Shown: positions 40,794 through 48,751 of the stretch, piece by piece
How positions within the stretch are numbered: the first letter of the stretch is position 1
How the letters are laid out: every line of letters begins with the position of its first letter
Origin: an uncultured Anaerolineae bacterium
Lineage (GTDB): Bacteria; Chloroflexota; Anaerolineae; Promineifilales; Promineifilaceae
Assembly: GCA_937943625.1 (NCBI GenBank)
Contig: CALEAD010000035.1
Location: 1 to 57,636 of the forward strand
Length of the DNA: 57,636 nucleotides
Direction: 5' to 3'
Program-made: the position numbers and the translations under genes
The notes under the pieces: generated by a model
Told to the model about the DNA's origin: nothing
What the model saw: the letters and a program-made list of their open reading frames with translations, nothing else
Databases searched by the model: none

Positions 40794-41438
40794 ATGATGC
40801 CTGATCAATCGCCAATTACCAATCGCTCATCGCTGCCCGCACGCCTGGTCGTAATGATTTCTGGTTCGGGGACGAATTTGCAAGCACTGATAGATGCAGT
40901 GAGCAACGGCCGTTTACCGGCGCACATCGTTGGTGTCATCAGCAACCGCAAAGAGGCCTATGGGCTAGTGCGGGCAGAGCGGGCGGGCATTCCCACGCGC
41001 TACTTCCCCCTCAAGCGCTACACAGCCGCTGGCAAAAGCCGCGAAGCGTATGACGCGGATTTGGCAGAAATTGTGGCCGCCTTTCAGCCCGATTTGATTG
41101 TGCTGGCAGGCTGGATGCACGTGCTCAGCCCTGCTTTTTTGGCGCAATTTCCGCGCCGCGTGATCAACCTGCATCCGGCATTGCCGGGGCAGTTTGCCGG
41201 CACGCACGCCATCGAGCGCGCCTTTGTCGCCTTTCAGCAAGGGCACATTACGCACAGCGGCTGCATGGTGCACCTGGCCATCCCAGAGGTAGACGCGGGC
41301 GAAGTCATCGCGCTGCGCCAAGTGCCTTTGTATCCTGACGACACGCTGGAGACGTTTGCGGCGCGCATGCACGCCGCCGAGCATGAATTGATTGTGGAAG
41401 CGGTGGGGTTGGCGCTGCAAGCAGTGCGGCGTGGCTAA
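40794..41438 (+). CDS. purN: phosphoribosylglycinamide formyltransferase
   Basis: 214 residues. It transfers the formyl group of 10-formyl-tetrahydrofolate to GAR in step three of purine synthesis. Family blocks: VVMISGSGTNLQALIDA (phosphate loop), GVISNRKEAYGLVRAERAGIPT, DLIVLAGWMHVLSPAFL, RVINLHPALPGQFAGTHAIERAF (catalytic Asn and His), and THSGCMVHLAIPEVDAGEVIALRQV with the catalytic Asp. The first 15 residues (MMPDQSPITNRSSLP) are encoded by an AATTGCCAATCGC-type repeat and lack family similarity; translation might truly begin at a later non-ATG codon. No other purine gene is near. Confidence 0.93.
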   Translation: MMPDQSPITNRSSLPARLVVMISGSGTNLQALIDAVSNGRLPAHIVGVISNRKEAYGLVRAERAGIPTRYFPLKRYTAAGKSREAYDADLAEIVAAFQPDLIVLAGWMHVLSPAFLAQFPRRVINLHPALPGQFAGTHAIERAFVAFQQGHITHSGCMVHLAIPEVDAGEVIALRQVPLYPDDTLETFAARMHAAEHELIVEAVGLALQAVRRG

Positions 41439-41455
41439 TTAGCGAGTAGGCCGCG

Positions 41456-41815
41456 CTACTGCATTTCCAGCACACGGTGGGCTTTGTTCCACAGCTCTTC
41501 CAGGTTGTAGTAACGCCGTTTTTCCGGGGAAAACACATGCACAATCAAGTCGCCAAAGTCGGCCAACATCCAGCCGCTTTCGGCGTCCCCCTCCACGCCC
41601 AGGGGCAGCGTTTGCGCCTGTTTTCTTGCTTCTTCCGTAATGCTGCCAATCAAAGCGTCAAGCTGGCGAATGTTGTCCCCGTTGCAGAGGAGGAAATAAT
41701 CGGCAAAAACGGCTTGCTCACGAATATCTAGCAGGGTGATGTTACTGCCCTTCTTTTCCAGAATGGCATCAACCAAAATATGCGCCAGGTTCAGACTATC
41801 CAAAGACACCTCCAA
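41456..41815 (-). CDS. rsfS: ribosome silencing factor RsfS (YbeB/iojap)
   Basis: 119 residues. RsfS binds ribosomal protein L14 and prevents joining of the ribosomal subunits during starvation. The family core is clear: NLAHILVDAILEKKGSNITLLDIREQAVFADYFLLCNGDNIRQLDALIGSI, then ESGWMLADFGDLIVHVFSPEKRRYYNLEELW. Length and motif order are normal. It is usually near nadD; here it faces purN and is divergent from xseA across a MITE-like element. Confidence 0.93.
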   Translation of the reverse strand: MEVSLDSLNLAHILVDAILEKKGSNITLLDIREQAVFADYFLLCNGDNIRQLDALIGSITEEARKQAQTLPLGVEGDAESGWMLADFGDLIVHVFSPEKRRYYNLEELWNKAHRVLEMQ

Positions 41816-42293
41816 GTGTGAATTGTAAAATAAAGAGATGCAACAAAGTTGTTTTCTTTGCAGGTTTGCGCAAATGGTACACTGACTTTCATGGTTAAAC
41901 CGGCGATTGTATCATGCGCTTTTTGCCAGTGGCAACTTCAGCGATTCTCAATTTGAAACGGTGTGGGCGGGTGGGACGGTACGGAAAAGTTCGTAGTGAC
42001 CGCTTCAGCGGGCAGCCCCGACTAAAGCTGGCGCCACGAACGGATCGCAGACTGCCGACGGCCGACCTTTCCCCTCGGCTAAAAGTCGCGCCGGTCTGCC
42101 GTCAACGGTCTGCGGTCAAATCAATGCGCCAGATTGAGAATCGCTGGATTTTATCAATTTAACCGCTGATGGCTGACCGCAAACTCTGATCGGGCGGTTA
42201 GCGGTCGGCCGTTTGATAACCGCAATTTGCCCCAGAATCTCACTATACTTTACAATTTGCCCAACGCAGGCGCAGTGGCGCGGAGGCAAAGTG
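41816..42293. other. divergent gap between rsfS and xseA
   Basis: The 478-base gap contains MITE-like copy 2 (41939-42147), a GACCGC/GCGGTC repeat stretch (42170-42215) and, near 42240-42260, AT-rich sequence CACTATACTTTAC that may hold a promoter for xseA. GGAGG (42280-42284) is the xseA ribosome binding site. No gene is supported. Confidence 0.5.
41939..42147. mobile_element. MITE-like element, copy 2 (inverted relative to copy 1)
   Basis: The terminal repeats CAGCGATTCTCAATTTG (41939-41955) and the inverse of CCAGCGATTCTCAATCTGG (42129-42147) bound a 209-bp non-coding element. Its reverse complement shares with copy 1 the words TTCGTGGCGCCAGCTTTAG (variant), GCGGTCACTACGAAC, TTTTCC and GTCCCACC in the same order. 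It lies in a divergent promoter region like copy 1. No target duplication is evident. Confidence 0.6.
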
Positions 42294-43520
42294 ATGGATA
42301 GTCTACGGTGGCAGATAGCGCATGATGAACCGCGCACCTGGACGGTGAGCGAACTGACAGCTTACATTCGCGATTTGTTTGAGATTGATTTTCGCCTGCA
42401 AGATGTAGAGCTGGAGGGCGAGGTCTCTAATTTTACGCAGGCGCGCTCTGGTCACCTCTACTTTACGTTGAAGGATGCGAACGCGCAGTTGAAGTGCGTG
42501 ATGTGGCGTAGCGCCGCAGAACGGTTGCGCTATTTGCCGCAAGATGGGGATGCGGTGCAGGTACACGGCCGTATTTCTGTTTACGAAGCTGGCGGCGTCT
42601 ACCAGCTCTATGCCGATCGGCTGCAACTGGCTGGCCGCGGTGACCTGGCGCTGGCATTTGAACGCCTGAAGCAAAAGCTGGCCGACGAAGGGTTGTTTGC
42701 CCCCGAACGCAAACGGCCGATTCCCCCTTTCCCGCGCAAAATTGGCATCGTCACCTCCGCCGATGCCGCTGCCCTGCGCGACATCCTCAACGTGCTGGCG
42801 CGTCGCTGGCCGTTGGCGCAGGTGCTCATTGCCCCGACCCTGGTGCAGGGGACAGAAGCCCCGTCCCAGATTGCGCGCGCCTTACAATGGCTGGACGGCC
42901 GTAGCGACGTAGACACCATCCTCATTGCTCGTGGTGGCGGTTCGCTGGAAGATTTGTGGGCGTTCAACGACGAGCGCGTGGCGCGCGCCATCTTTGCCGC
43001 GCAGCACCCCATCATTTGCGGTGTGGGGCACGAGGTAGACTTTACCATTGCCGATTTTGTCGCCGACTTGCGCGCGCCCACGCCGTCGGCGGCAGCGGAA
43101 CTGGCCGTGCCAGACAAAGCAGAAGTAGCGGCGCAGGTGGCGGCGCTGCAAACGCGGCTGCGCGCCAGCATGGTTGACCGGCTGACCATCAGCCGTCGCC
43201 AGGTGCAGGCGCAGACGCGCCAGCTTTTCTTGCTCAGCCCGCGCCGTCGCCTGGATAGCCACCGCCAGCGGCTGGATATGCTGACCGACAGGCTGGCACA
43301 GGCCATGCAGCGGCGCCTGGTCCAGGCGCAGGCGCGTCTGGCGGTGGCGCAGGCGCAGCTTCAGGCCGTCGGCCCGCTGGCGACGCTGGCGCGCGGGTAT
43401 GCGATTGTCCGCGCCGCCGATGGCCGTATCGTGCGCAGCGCCCATCAGGTGCAGCCTGATGAGGCGATTGAGGTGCAGGTGATAGACGGCCGTTTCTCAG
43501 CCCAGGTTACCCAGACGTGA
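42294..43520 (+). CDS. xseA: exodeoxyribonuclease VII large subunit
   Basis: About 408 residues. With XseB it degrades single-stranded DNA in both directions. An N-terminal OB-fold (about 15-105) has WTVSELTAYIRDLFE and GEVSNFTQARSGHLYFTLKDANAQLKCVMW. The catalytic core carries FPRKIGIVTSADAAALRDILNVLARRWP, ILIARGGGSLEDLWAFNDERVARAIFAAQHPIICGVGHEVDFTIADFVADLRAPTPSAAAEL. A coiled-coil C-terminal part ends ATLARGYAIVRAADGRIV. The ATG at 42294 with GGAGG ten bases upstream is preferred over 42213. The small subunit gene follows after 42 bases. Confidence 0.95.
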   Translation: MDSLRWQIAHDEPRTWTVSELTAYIRDLFEIDFRLQDVELEGEVSNFTQARSGHLYFTLKDANAQLKCVMWRSAAERLRYLPQDGDAVQVHGRISVYEAGGVYQLYADRLQLAGRGDLALAFERLKQKLADEGLFAPERKRPIPPFPRKIGIVTSADAAALRDILNVLARRWPLAQVLIAPTLVQGTEAPSQIARALQWLDGRSDVDTILIARGGGSLEDLWAFNDERVARAIFAAQHPIICGVGHEVDFTIADFVADLRAPTPSAAAELAVPDKAEVAAQVAALQTRLRASMVDRLTISRRQVQAQTRQLFLLSPRRRLDSHRQRLDMLTDRLAQAMQRRLVQAQARLAVAQAQLQAVGPLATLARGYAIVRAADGRIVRSAHQVQPDEAIEVQVIDGRFSAQVTQT

Positions 43521-43562
43521 AGCGCACACCACGGTGTGCAATTCCAAATCCAGGAGCGACAC

Positions 43563-43784
43563 ATGACCACACCCATTGCCGAACTAACGTTTGAGGCTGC
43601 GCTTAAAGAGCTAGAAAGCGTTGTGGCGCAGCTAGAGGCTGGCAGCCTGACACTTGAAGAGTCATTGGCGCTGTTCGAGCGCGGGCAAAAACTGGTCGAG
43701 CGCTGCAACACCCAGCTAGAAGCAGCCACCCTACGCGTGGAACAATTGACAGAAGATGGGGAGATTGTGCTGCGCCCTGTGTAA
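43563..43784 (+). CDS. xseB: exodeoxyribonuclease VII small subunit
   Basis: 73 residues, all helical, with the family sequence LTFEAALKELESVVAQLEAGSLTLEESLALFERGQKLVERCNTQLEAA. Several copies wrap the coiled coil of XseA. The ATG at 43563 follows CCAGGAG. A longer frame from 43536 lacks a ribosome binding site. It forms a two-gene operon with xseA and is followed by ftsY. Confidence 0.94.
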   Translation: MTTPIAELTFEAALKELESVVAQLEAGSLTLEESLALFERGQKLVERCNTQLEAATLRVEQLTEDGEIVLRPV

Positions 43785-43860
43785 GCGTTGTCTGTGTGTT
43801 ACACGGCCGTTCTGTTCATAGCCCCATGCCAATGATATACTTGCACCCAATATGCCTGTC

Positions 43861-43900
43861 ATGAGCGATTAGAGACTACTAATTGCTAATTGCTAACTGC
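43861..43900. repeat. AATTGC short repeat tract ahead of ftsY
   Basis: TGAGCGATTAGAGACTACTA followed by ATTGCTAATTGCTAACTGC resembles the tract at 28488-28525. It ends ten bases before the AGAGGT ribosome binding site of ftsY. Confidence 0.5.
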
Positions 43901-43914
43901 AAAAAGAGGTTCTT

Positions 43915-44823
43915 TTGTTCAAAAGCATTCGTGAATCCCTCAAACGCACCCGCCAGAGCGTTTTTGGCCAGATCGTCAGCGTGCTGGGCATGGGTGAAAT
44001 CACCGACGAAACCTGGGACGACCTGGAGGCGCTGCTGATCCAGGCCGACATTGGCGTACCGACCACAATGGAGTTGATAGAAGCGATGCGTCGGCGCGTC
44101 GCTGCCGAGGGTCTTTATCGCGCTGATCAACTGATCGGCGCGTTGAAAGCAGAACTGCGCACCATTCTCGCGGATGCGCCTCCCTTTGCCCTGGAGGAGC
44201 CGCGCCTGCTGACGGTTGTGATGATTGTAGGCGTGAACGGCTCCGGCAAAACCACCAGCATTGGCAAGCTGGCGCATTATTACCAGCAAAAAGGCAAAAA
44301 GGTGATGTTGGCCGCTGCTGATACCTTTCGCGCCGCCGCCATTGAACAACTGCAAATCTGGGGCGAGCGCGCTGGCGTGCCCGTGATTGCCGGGCAGCCG
44401 AACGGCGACCCGGGTGCAGTGGCCTATGATGGCATTCGCGCCAGCCGCGCGCGCGGCTATAACCTGCTGCTGATTGACACCGCTGGCCGCCTGCACACCA
44501 AATTCAACCTGATGAAGGAGCTGGAAAAGGTGTATGGCGTTTGCCGCAAAAGTGTGCATCAGGCACCGCATGAGGTGTTGCTAGTGTTGGATGCGCCCAC
44601 GGGTCAAAACGCGCTGGCGCAGGCGCGCAAATTCAAGGAGTCGGTACACGTAACCGGCGTGATTTTGACCAAGCTGGACAGCACAGCCAAAGGAGGGATG
44701 GTCTTTGCCATCTACCGGGAGTTGGGTGTGCCGGTGCGCTTTATCGGCACAGGAGAAAAGATTCAGGATTTTGCCCCCTTTGACGCTGATCAATTTGTGG
44801 AAGGGTTGTTTGGTGAAGGGTAA
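43915..44823 (+). CDS. ftsY: signal recognition particle receptor FtsY
   Basis: 302 residues. This SRP GTPase docks ribosome-SRP complexes at the membrane translocon. It consists only of the NG domains: N domain [24 protein letters not shown], then G1 [19 protein letters not shown] (about 103-121), the [16 protein letters not shown] block, [34 protein letters not shown] and [10 protein letters not shown]. The long acidic A domain of proteobacterial FtsY is absent, as in many other bacteria. The start codon is TTG at 43915 (TTGTTCAAAAGC), supported by AGAGGT and by family alignment of the first residues; no ATG is in frame nearby. Confidence 0.94.
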   Translation: MFKSIRESLKRTRQSVFGQIVSVLGMGEITDETWDDLEALLIQADIGVPTTMELIEAMRRRVAAEGLYRADQLIGALKAELRTILADAPPFALEEPRLLTVVMIVGVNGSGKTTSIGKLAHYYQQKGKKVMLAAADTFRAAAIEQLQIWGERAGVPVIAGQPNGDPGAVAYDGIRASRARGYNLLLIDTAGRLHTKFNLMKELEKVYGVCRKSVHQAPHEVLLVLDAPTGQNALAQARKFKESVHVTGVILTKLDSTAKGGMVFAIYRELGVPVRFIGTGEKIQDFAPFDADQFVEGLFGEG

Positions 44824-44879
44824 CGGCCGTAATCCGTAAACCGATTATTCCCCCTTCATCCTTCACCCTTACACAGGAG

Positions 44880-45009
44880 ACTTCATGAGTGGGATACACC
44901 ACCACACATGAAAGCGTAACGCAGGTTACCAAACCTGCGCATACCAACCAGTTTTAGCAACTTGGGTTACACTTACAGGTGGCCGTCGGCGGTCATTTTC
45001 AAGGGAGAC
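44880..45009 (+). repeat. composite intergenic repeat ahead of prfB
   Basis: CACCACACATGAAAGCG, the hairpin GCAGGTTACCAAACCTGC (44921-44938), a second imperfect hairpin ACCAGTTTTAGCAACTTGG, then GGTGGCCGTCGGCGGTCATT and TTCAAGGGAGAC up to 45009. It closely matches 34660-34775. The GGGAG supplies the ribosome binding site of prfB. Confidence 0.75.
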
Positions 45010-45013
45010 ACAC

Positions 45014-46106
45014 GTGGAAGAACTAATTGCCCAACTAGACGAACTGAGTGAAATTGTTGATCATCTACGGGGGCGCCTTTGACGTAGCGGTAAAACTGGA
45101 GCAGATTACGGCGTTGGAAAAAGAAAGCGCTGCGCCCGAGTTCTGGCAAGACGCGCCCCGGGCGCAAAAGGTAATGCGCGAGCTGAACCATCTGCGCGAT
45201 CAGGTAGCCGTCTGGCAAAAGCTCAGCAATCACCTGGCGGAAACGCGCGAGCTGGCTGAGTTAGGGGACGAAGAGCTGCATGAGGAACTGACACGAGAAG
45301 TGAGTGCGCTACAAAAGGAAGTCAAAGAGCTGGAATTCCGCACGCTGTTTGCCGGCGAATATGATAAGGAAGATGCCTTCCTGGCCATTCACGCCGGCGC
45401 AGGCGGCACAGAGGCGCAAGATTGGGCGGAGATGTTGCAGCGCATGTTCATTCGCTGGGCGGAGCAGCATAACTTTTCTGTGGAGATTGTGGATTACAGC
45501 GCAGGGGACGAGGCGGGGATCAAAAGTTGCCTGATGGCGATTCGGGGTGACTATGCTTACGGCCGTCTCAAATCTGAGCGCGGCGTGCACCGCCTGGTGC
45601 GCATTTCGCCATACGACGCCTCTAGCCGCCGTCACACCTCTTTTGCAAAGGTAGAAGTGTGGCCGGACGTGGCCGGTGAAATTGAAATCGAGATAGATGA
45701 AAAAGATTTGCGCATAGACCGCTTCCGTGCCAGCGGCGCTGGCGGGCAGCATGTACAGAAAAACGAAACGGCCGTGCGTATCACCCACCTGCCCACCGGC
45801 ATTATCGTCTCTTGCCAAAACCAGCGCTCATTAACGCAAAACATGCAGGTGGCCATGAACATCCTGAAAACCCAGCTATTCGAGCGCGAGCGGCGCAAGC
45901 AAGAGCAAGAAGTGGCCGCCCTGAAAGGGGAAGACGTAGATGCCGCCTGGGGTAGCCAGATTCGTTCTTACGTGCTGCACCCGTACAAATTGGTCAAAGA
46001 TCACCGCACCCTGCATGAGGTTGGCAATGCGCAGGCCGTGCTAGACGGCCGTTTAGATGACTTTATGGAAGCCTATTTGCGTTACCGCGTTGGGCAGCCC
46101 GCCTGA
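45014..46106 (+). CDS. prfB: peptide chain release factor 2 (programmed +1 frameshift)
   Basis: 363 residues after recoding. Translation starts at GTG 45014 (VEELIAQLDELSEIVDHLRGRL) and meets TGA at 45080-45082 in the context GGGGGCGCCTTTGAC. This has the canonical slippery CTT-TGA-C and an internal Shine-Dalgarno-like GGGGG (45069-45073) at the usual spacing. A +1 shift continues as DVAVKLEQITALEKESAAPEFWQD. RF2 recognises UGA and UAA, so low RF2 promotes its own synthesis. Downstream are the codon-recognition SPxR region (RLVRISPYDASSRRHTSFAKVEV) and the catalytic GGQ motif ASGAGGQHVQKNETAVRITHLPTG. The length is normal. Confidence 0.95.
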
Positions 46107-46150
46107 TGCTTAACCATCCTTCATCCCACGCCCCAAAAAGGAGACCTCCC

Positions 46151-47458
46151 ATGAGCGATAAAGAAACCGGCAAGGTTCCGCCCAAGCCGCCAGCCTCCCA
46201 GCCCTCTGGTACGATTAAAGACACTGCCAGCGCCCTCAAGGCATCGCAGCTGGCGGCGCGCGCGCGCCAAAAGCAGCAAGAGCGGCAAAAAGCGCCTATG
46301 CCCCAGCCGCCCGCGCGTCGCCCGGTGACACCTGCGCCTGCCCCTGCCACCCCTGCGACGCCCCCCGCAGCAGGCAAGGTGACCGCCGGCGCAGCGGCGG
46401 CTGCCCCCGATCTAACGCCGCGCGTGCGCCAGATTCAGCAGCAGTTTACCACTCTGGAGGGGCAGGCGCAGCTAAGCGACCTCTACACCGCCATTGGCAA
46501 TATAGATAAGCAGCTTCTGGACTTCCCCAACACGCTGGAAGCGCTGCGCCAGGGTGGGTACGCTCACTCTGGCGCTCTGGAAGGGCAGCTAGAGCAGTTA
46601 GACAGCCGTTGGGATGAGGCGCGCCCGCGTATAGAAGCGACTTTGCGTGACCACGTGCAGCGCATTGACCGCGAAATGGCGCAGGTGCAGCCGCAAATCA
46701 TCGGGATGCAGGCTACCGAAAGCGCCATTCGCCTGGGAGAAACGCTGCTAAACGGGCTGTCGCGGCGTATCGAGGCGGCCAACACGGCCGTGCGCGGCCT
46801 TTATAGCCCCATTTCTACCGAACTGGACAAAATTGGCTGGCAATTGCAACGCCTGAGTAAAATGATGGCGCTGATTGCCGCATCGCCGCACATTCACCTG
46901 CAAAAGGGAGAAGGGCCACTGGCAGCCGTGGAAGCGGTGTGGCAGCGGGATGGCGAGAAGGGGCCAAAAGGGGTGCTGGTGCTGACGGATCAACGCCTGC
47001 TGTTTGAAGAGCGGGATGAGGTGGTGACGAAGCGGCGCTTCGGCATCTTCAAGGCGGAGTCGCAGAAGATTCAGGAGCTGCACCTGGAGACGGCCGTTGG
47101 TGAAGTTCACTTCACCGAGGCGAAAAAAGAGGGGGGCTTTTTGGGCATGGGCAAAGATGACATCCTGGAAATGACCTTTGCTGCCACCGCCCCCGTTTCC
47201 CGCGCCCGCTTCCACTTACAGGGGCAAAAATCAGCCGATTGGGCGGGCCTGATCAAGAAAATCCAAAATGGCGAGGTAGACGCCGACCGTGCCGGGCGCT
47301 ACGTGGCCGAAGCGCAGGCGCTGGCAGAAACGGCCGCCTCTTTCCCCACCAACTGCCCCAACTGTTTTGCCGCCATTGAGCCGCCTGGCCGGGGCATTCT
47401 CAGCTTTGCCTGCGAATTTTGCGGCACAATCATCACGCCGCAGAAAGCGACCGGTTGA
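46151..47458 (+). CDS. protein with PH-like domain and C-terminal zinc ribbon, unknown function
   Basis: About 435 residues, not recognised as a named family. Parts in order: an acidic/basic start, a helical KASQLAARARQKQQERQK stretch, a Pro/Ala-rich linker (about 55-90), a helical coiled-coil-like region (about 95-255), and a PH-like beta domain (about 265-385) with GVLVLTDQRLLFEERDEVVTKRRFGIF and LETAVGEVHFTEAKKEGGFLGMGKD. The end is a four-cysteine zinc ribbon, CPNC and CEFC (about 405-430). No signal peptide or transmembrane helix is present, so it is cytosolic. GGAGACC precedes the ATG at 46151. Its stop is four bases before the site-2 protease gene, so the two are coupled and may act together. 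Confidence 0.7.
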   Translation: MSDKETGKVPPKPPASQPSGTIKDTASALKASQLAARARQKQQERQKAPMPQPPARRPVTPAPAPATPATPPAAGKVTAGAAAAAPDLTPRVRQIQQQFTTLEGQAQLSDLYTAIGNIDKQLLDFPNTLEALRQGGYAHSGALEGQLEQLDSRWDEARPRIEATLRDHVQRIDREMAQVQPQIIGMQATESAIRLGETLLNGLSRRIEAANTAVRGLYSPISTELDKIGWQLQRLSKMMALIAASPHIHLQKGEGPLAAVEAVWQRDGEKGPKGVLVLTDQRLLFEERDEVVTKRRFGIFKAESQKIQELHLETAVGEVHFTEAKKEGGFLGMGKDDILEMTFAATAPVSRARFHLQGQKSADWAGLIKKIQNGEVDADRAGRYVAEAQALAETAASFPTNCPNCFAAIEPPGRGILSFACEFCGTIITPQKATG

Positions 47459-47462
47459 GAAT

Positions 47463-48113
47463 ATGTTTGACCTGGACATTCCAACCCTGCTGGCGCGCGC
47501 GTTGGTGCTGGTAGTGGCATTTACGGTACACGAACTGGCGCACGCCCTGACCGCAGACTGGCTGGGCGACCCCACGCCGCGCCGTATGGGGCGTATTACC
47601 CTTAATCCCATTGCCCACCTGGACCCCATCGGCACGCTGATGCTGATGGTGGCCGGCTTTGGCTGGGCCAAGCCGGTGCTGGTGAATCCGTACAACATGC
47701 GCGGGCGACATCCGCGCACGGCGATGGCGATTGTGGCCATTGCGGGCCCGCTTTCTAATTTTGTGATGGCGCTACTGGCTATTTTGCCCATGCGCCTGGG
47801 CTGGGTGAGTATTGGCGGCTTCCTGGGCGCCAGTGGCGATGGGCTGCTGCCTTCGTTCCCCTTTTTGCTGGCGCAGTTTGTGATCATCAATTTTGTGCTA
47901 ATGTTCTTTAACCTCATTCCCATCCCGCCGCTGGATGGGCATAAGGTGTTAATGGGTATTCTGCCGCCAGAGATCGCTTATCGCCTGGAGCCGCTGGAGC
48001 AGTATGGCTTTTTGATTTTGCTGGTGGTGGTGTTCTTGCTGCCGCAGGTGTTGCGCGTGCTGGTGATGGAGCCGACCTGGACGCTGATTTTGTTTTTGAT
48101 CGGGCTGGGTTAG
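47463..48113 (+). CDS. site-2 protease family (M50) membrane metalloprotease
   Basis: 216 residues with about five to six transmembrane helices. The zinc motif HELAH lies in the first helix (VVAFTVHELAHALTADWLGD, about residue 20), and the third ligand Asp is in NLIPIPPLDGHKVL (about 158). It belongs to the small M50 group (YwhC/SpoIVFB-like) that cleaves substrates within the membrane. Members lacking a PDZ or CBS domain, as here, have mostly unknown substrates. The ATG at 47463 is chosen because upstream frame residues belong to the preceding gene. The 4-base gap suggests translational coupling with the PH-like/zinc-ribbon protein, a candidate partner. Confidence 0.88.
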   Translation: MFDLDIPTLLARALVLVVAFTVHELAHALTADWLGDPTPRRMGRITLNPIAHLDPIGTLMLMVAGFGWAKPVLVNPYNMRGRHPRTAMAIVAIAGPLSNFVMALLAILPMRLGWVSIGGFLGASGDGLLPSFPFLLAQFVIINFVLMFFNLIPIPPLDGHKVLMGILPPEIAYRLEPLEQYGFLILLVVVFLLPQVLRVLVMEPTWTLILFLIGLG

Positions 48114-48204
48114 CAACGTCAAGGGTGCAGAAGAAGCGCCAGGTGGGAAGTGTGCAGAAGCGCGTTCATGTCTGACGCCCGCCTCTGGAAAATTAGAAAG
48201 ACAT

Positions 48205-48741
48205 ATGGGCAAACTTTTACGCGCAGTGGCGTATCGGTTGAGGCAATTTTGGCGGCTGCTGACGATTCGCACGCTGCCTGCGGAGATGTGGGCGGAGGTA
48301 ACGGCCGTATTGACGCTCCCACAGCAACAGTTGTTCCGACGCTTGAATGGCGCCGATCAGTGGCACAGTGTGCAGGTGCTGCGCATGTTGCGCGATGCCG
48401 GGCATACGCACCCCGATTTGCAGGTGGCGGCGCTGCTGCACGACGTGGGTAAAACGCGTCTGAAAGTGACGCTGTGGCATCGCACGCTGATTGTGCTGGC
48501 ACAGGCGTTTGTGCCGGGCCGGCTGGCGGCCTGGGGTGAAGGAGACCCGCAGGGGTGGCAACGGCCGTTTGTTGTCAAAGCGCAGCACCCGGCCTGGAGC
48601 GCCGAGATGGCTGCTGCCGTCGGCTGCACGCCGCTGGCGCTGGCGCTCATTCGCCGCCACCAGGATAAGCTGCCACAAACGGCCGTGAGCGTCGAGGACG
48701 AACTGCTGCGCCTGCTGCAATGGGCCGACGACCAAAACTAA
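48205..48741 (+). CDS. HD-domain protein
   Basis: 178 residues. The metal-binding HD motif is in LQVAALLHDVGKTRL (about residues 72-86), with an upstream His in QWHSVQVLRMLRDAGH and a downstream LIRRHQDKL and WADDQ, consistent with an HD phosphohydrolase fold. The substrate is unknown. The N-terminal RLRQFWRLLTIRTLP is basic and amphipathic. Its stop is ten bases before the glycosyltransferase gene, so they are probably co-transcribed. No Shine-Dalgarno is clear. Confidence 0.75.
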   Translation: MGKLLRAVAYRLRQFWRLLTIRTLPAEMWAEVTAVLTLPQQQLFRRLNGADQWHSVQVLRMLRDAGHTHPDLQVAALLHDVGKTRLKVTLWHRTLIVLAQAFVPGRLAAWGEGDPQGWQRPFVVKAQHPAWSAEMAAAVGCTPLALALIRRHQDKLPQTAVSVEDELLRLLQWADDQN

Positions 48742-48751
48742 GCAAACCATC

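Noticed and set aside
41914..42162. 82-codon open frame between rsfS and xseA
   Set aside because: It is contained in the MITE-like element and its translation is not conserved with the other copy.
45048..46106. prfB taken as a gene starting at an internal codon
   Set aside because: The upstream GTG frame with the CTT-TGA-C slippery site restores the complete RF2 N-terminus, so the gene is annotated with a programmed frameshift instead.
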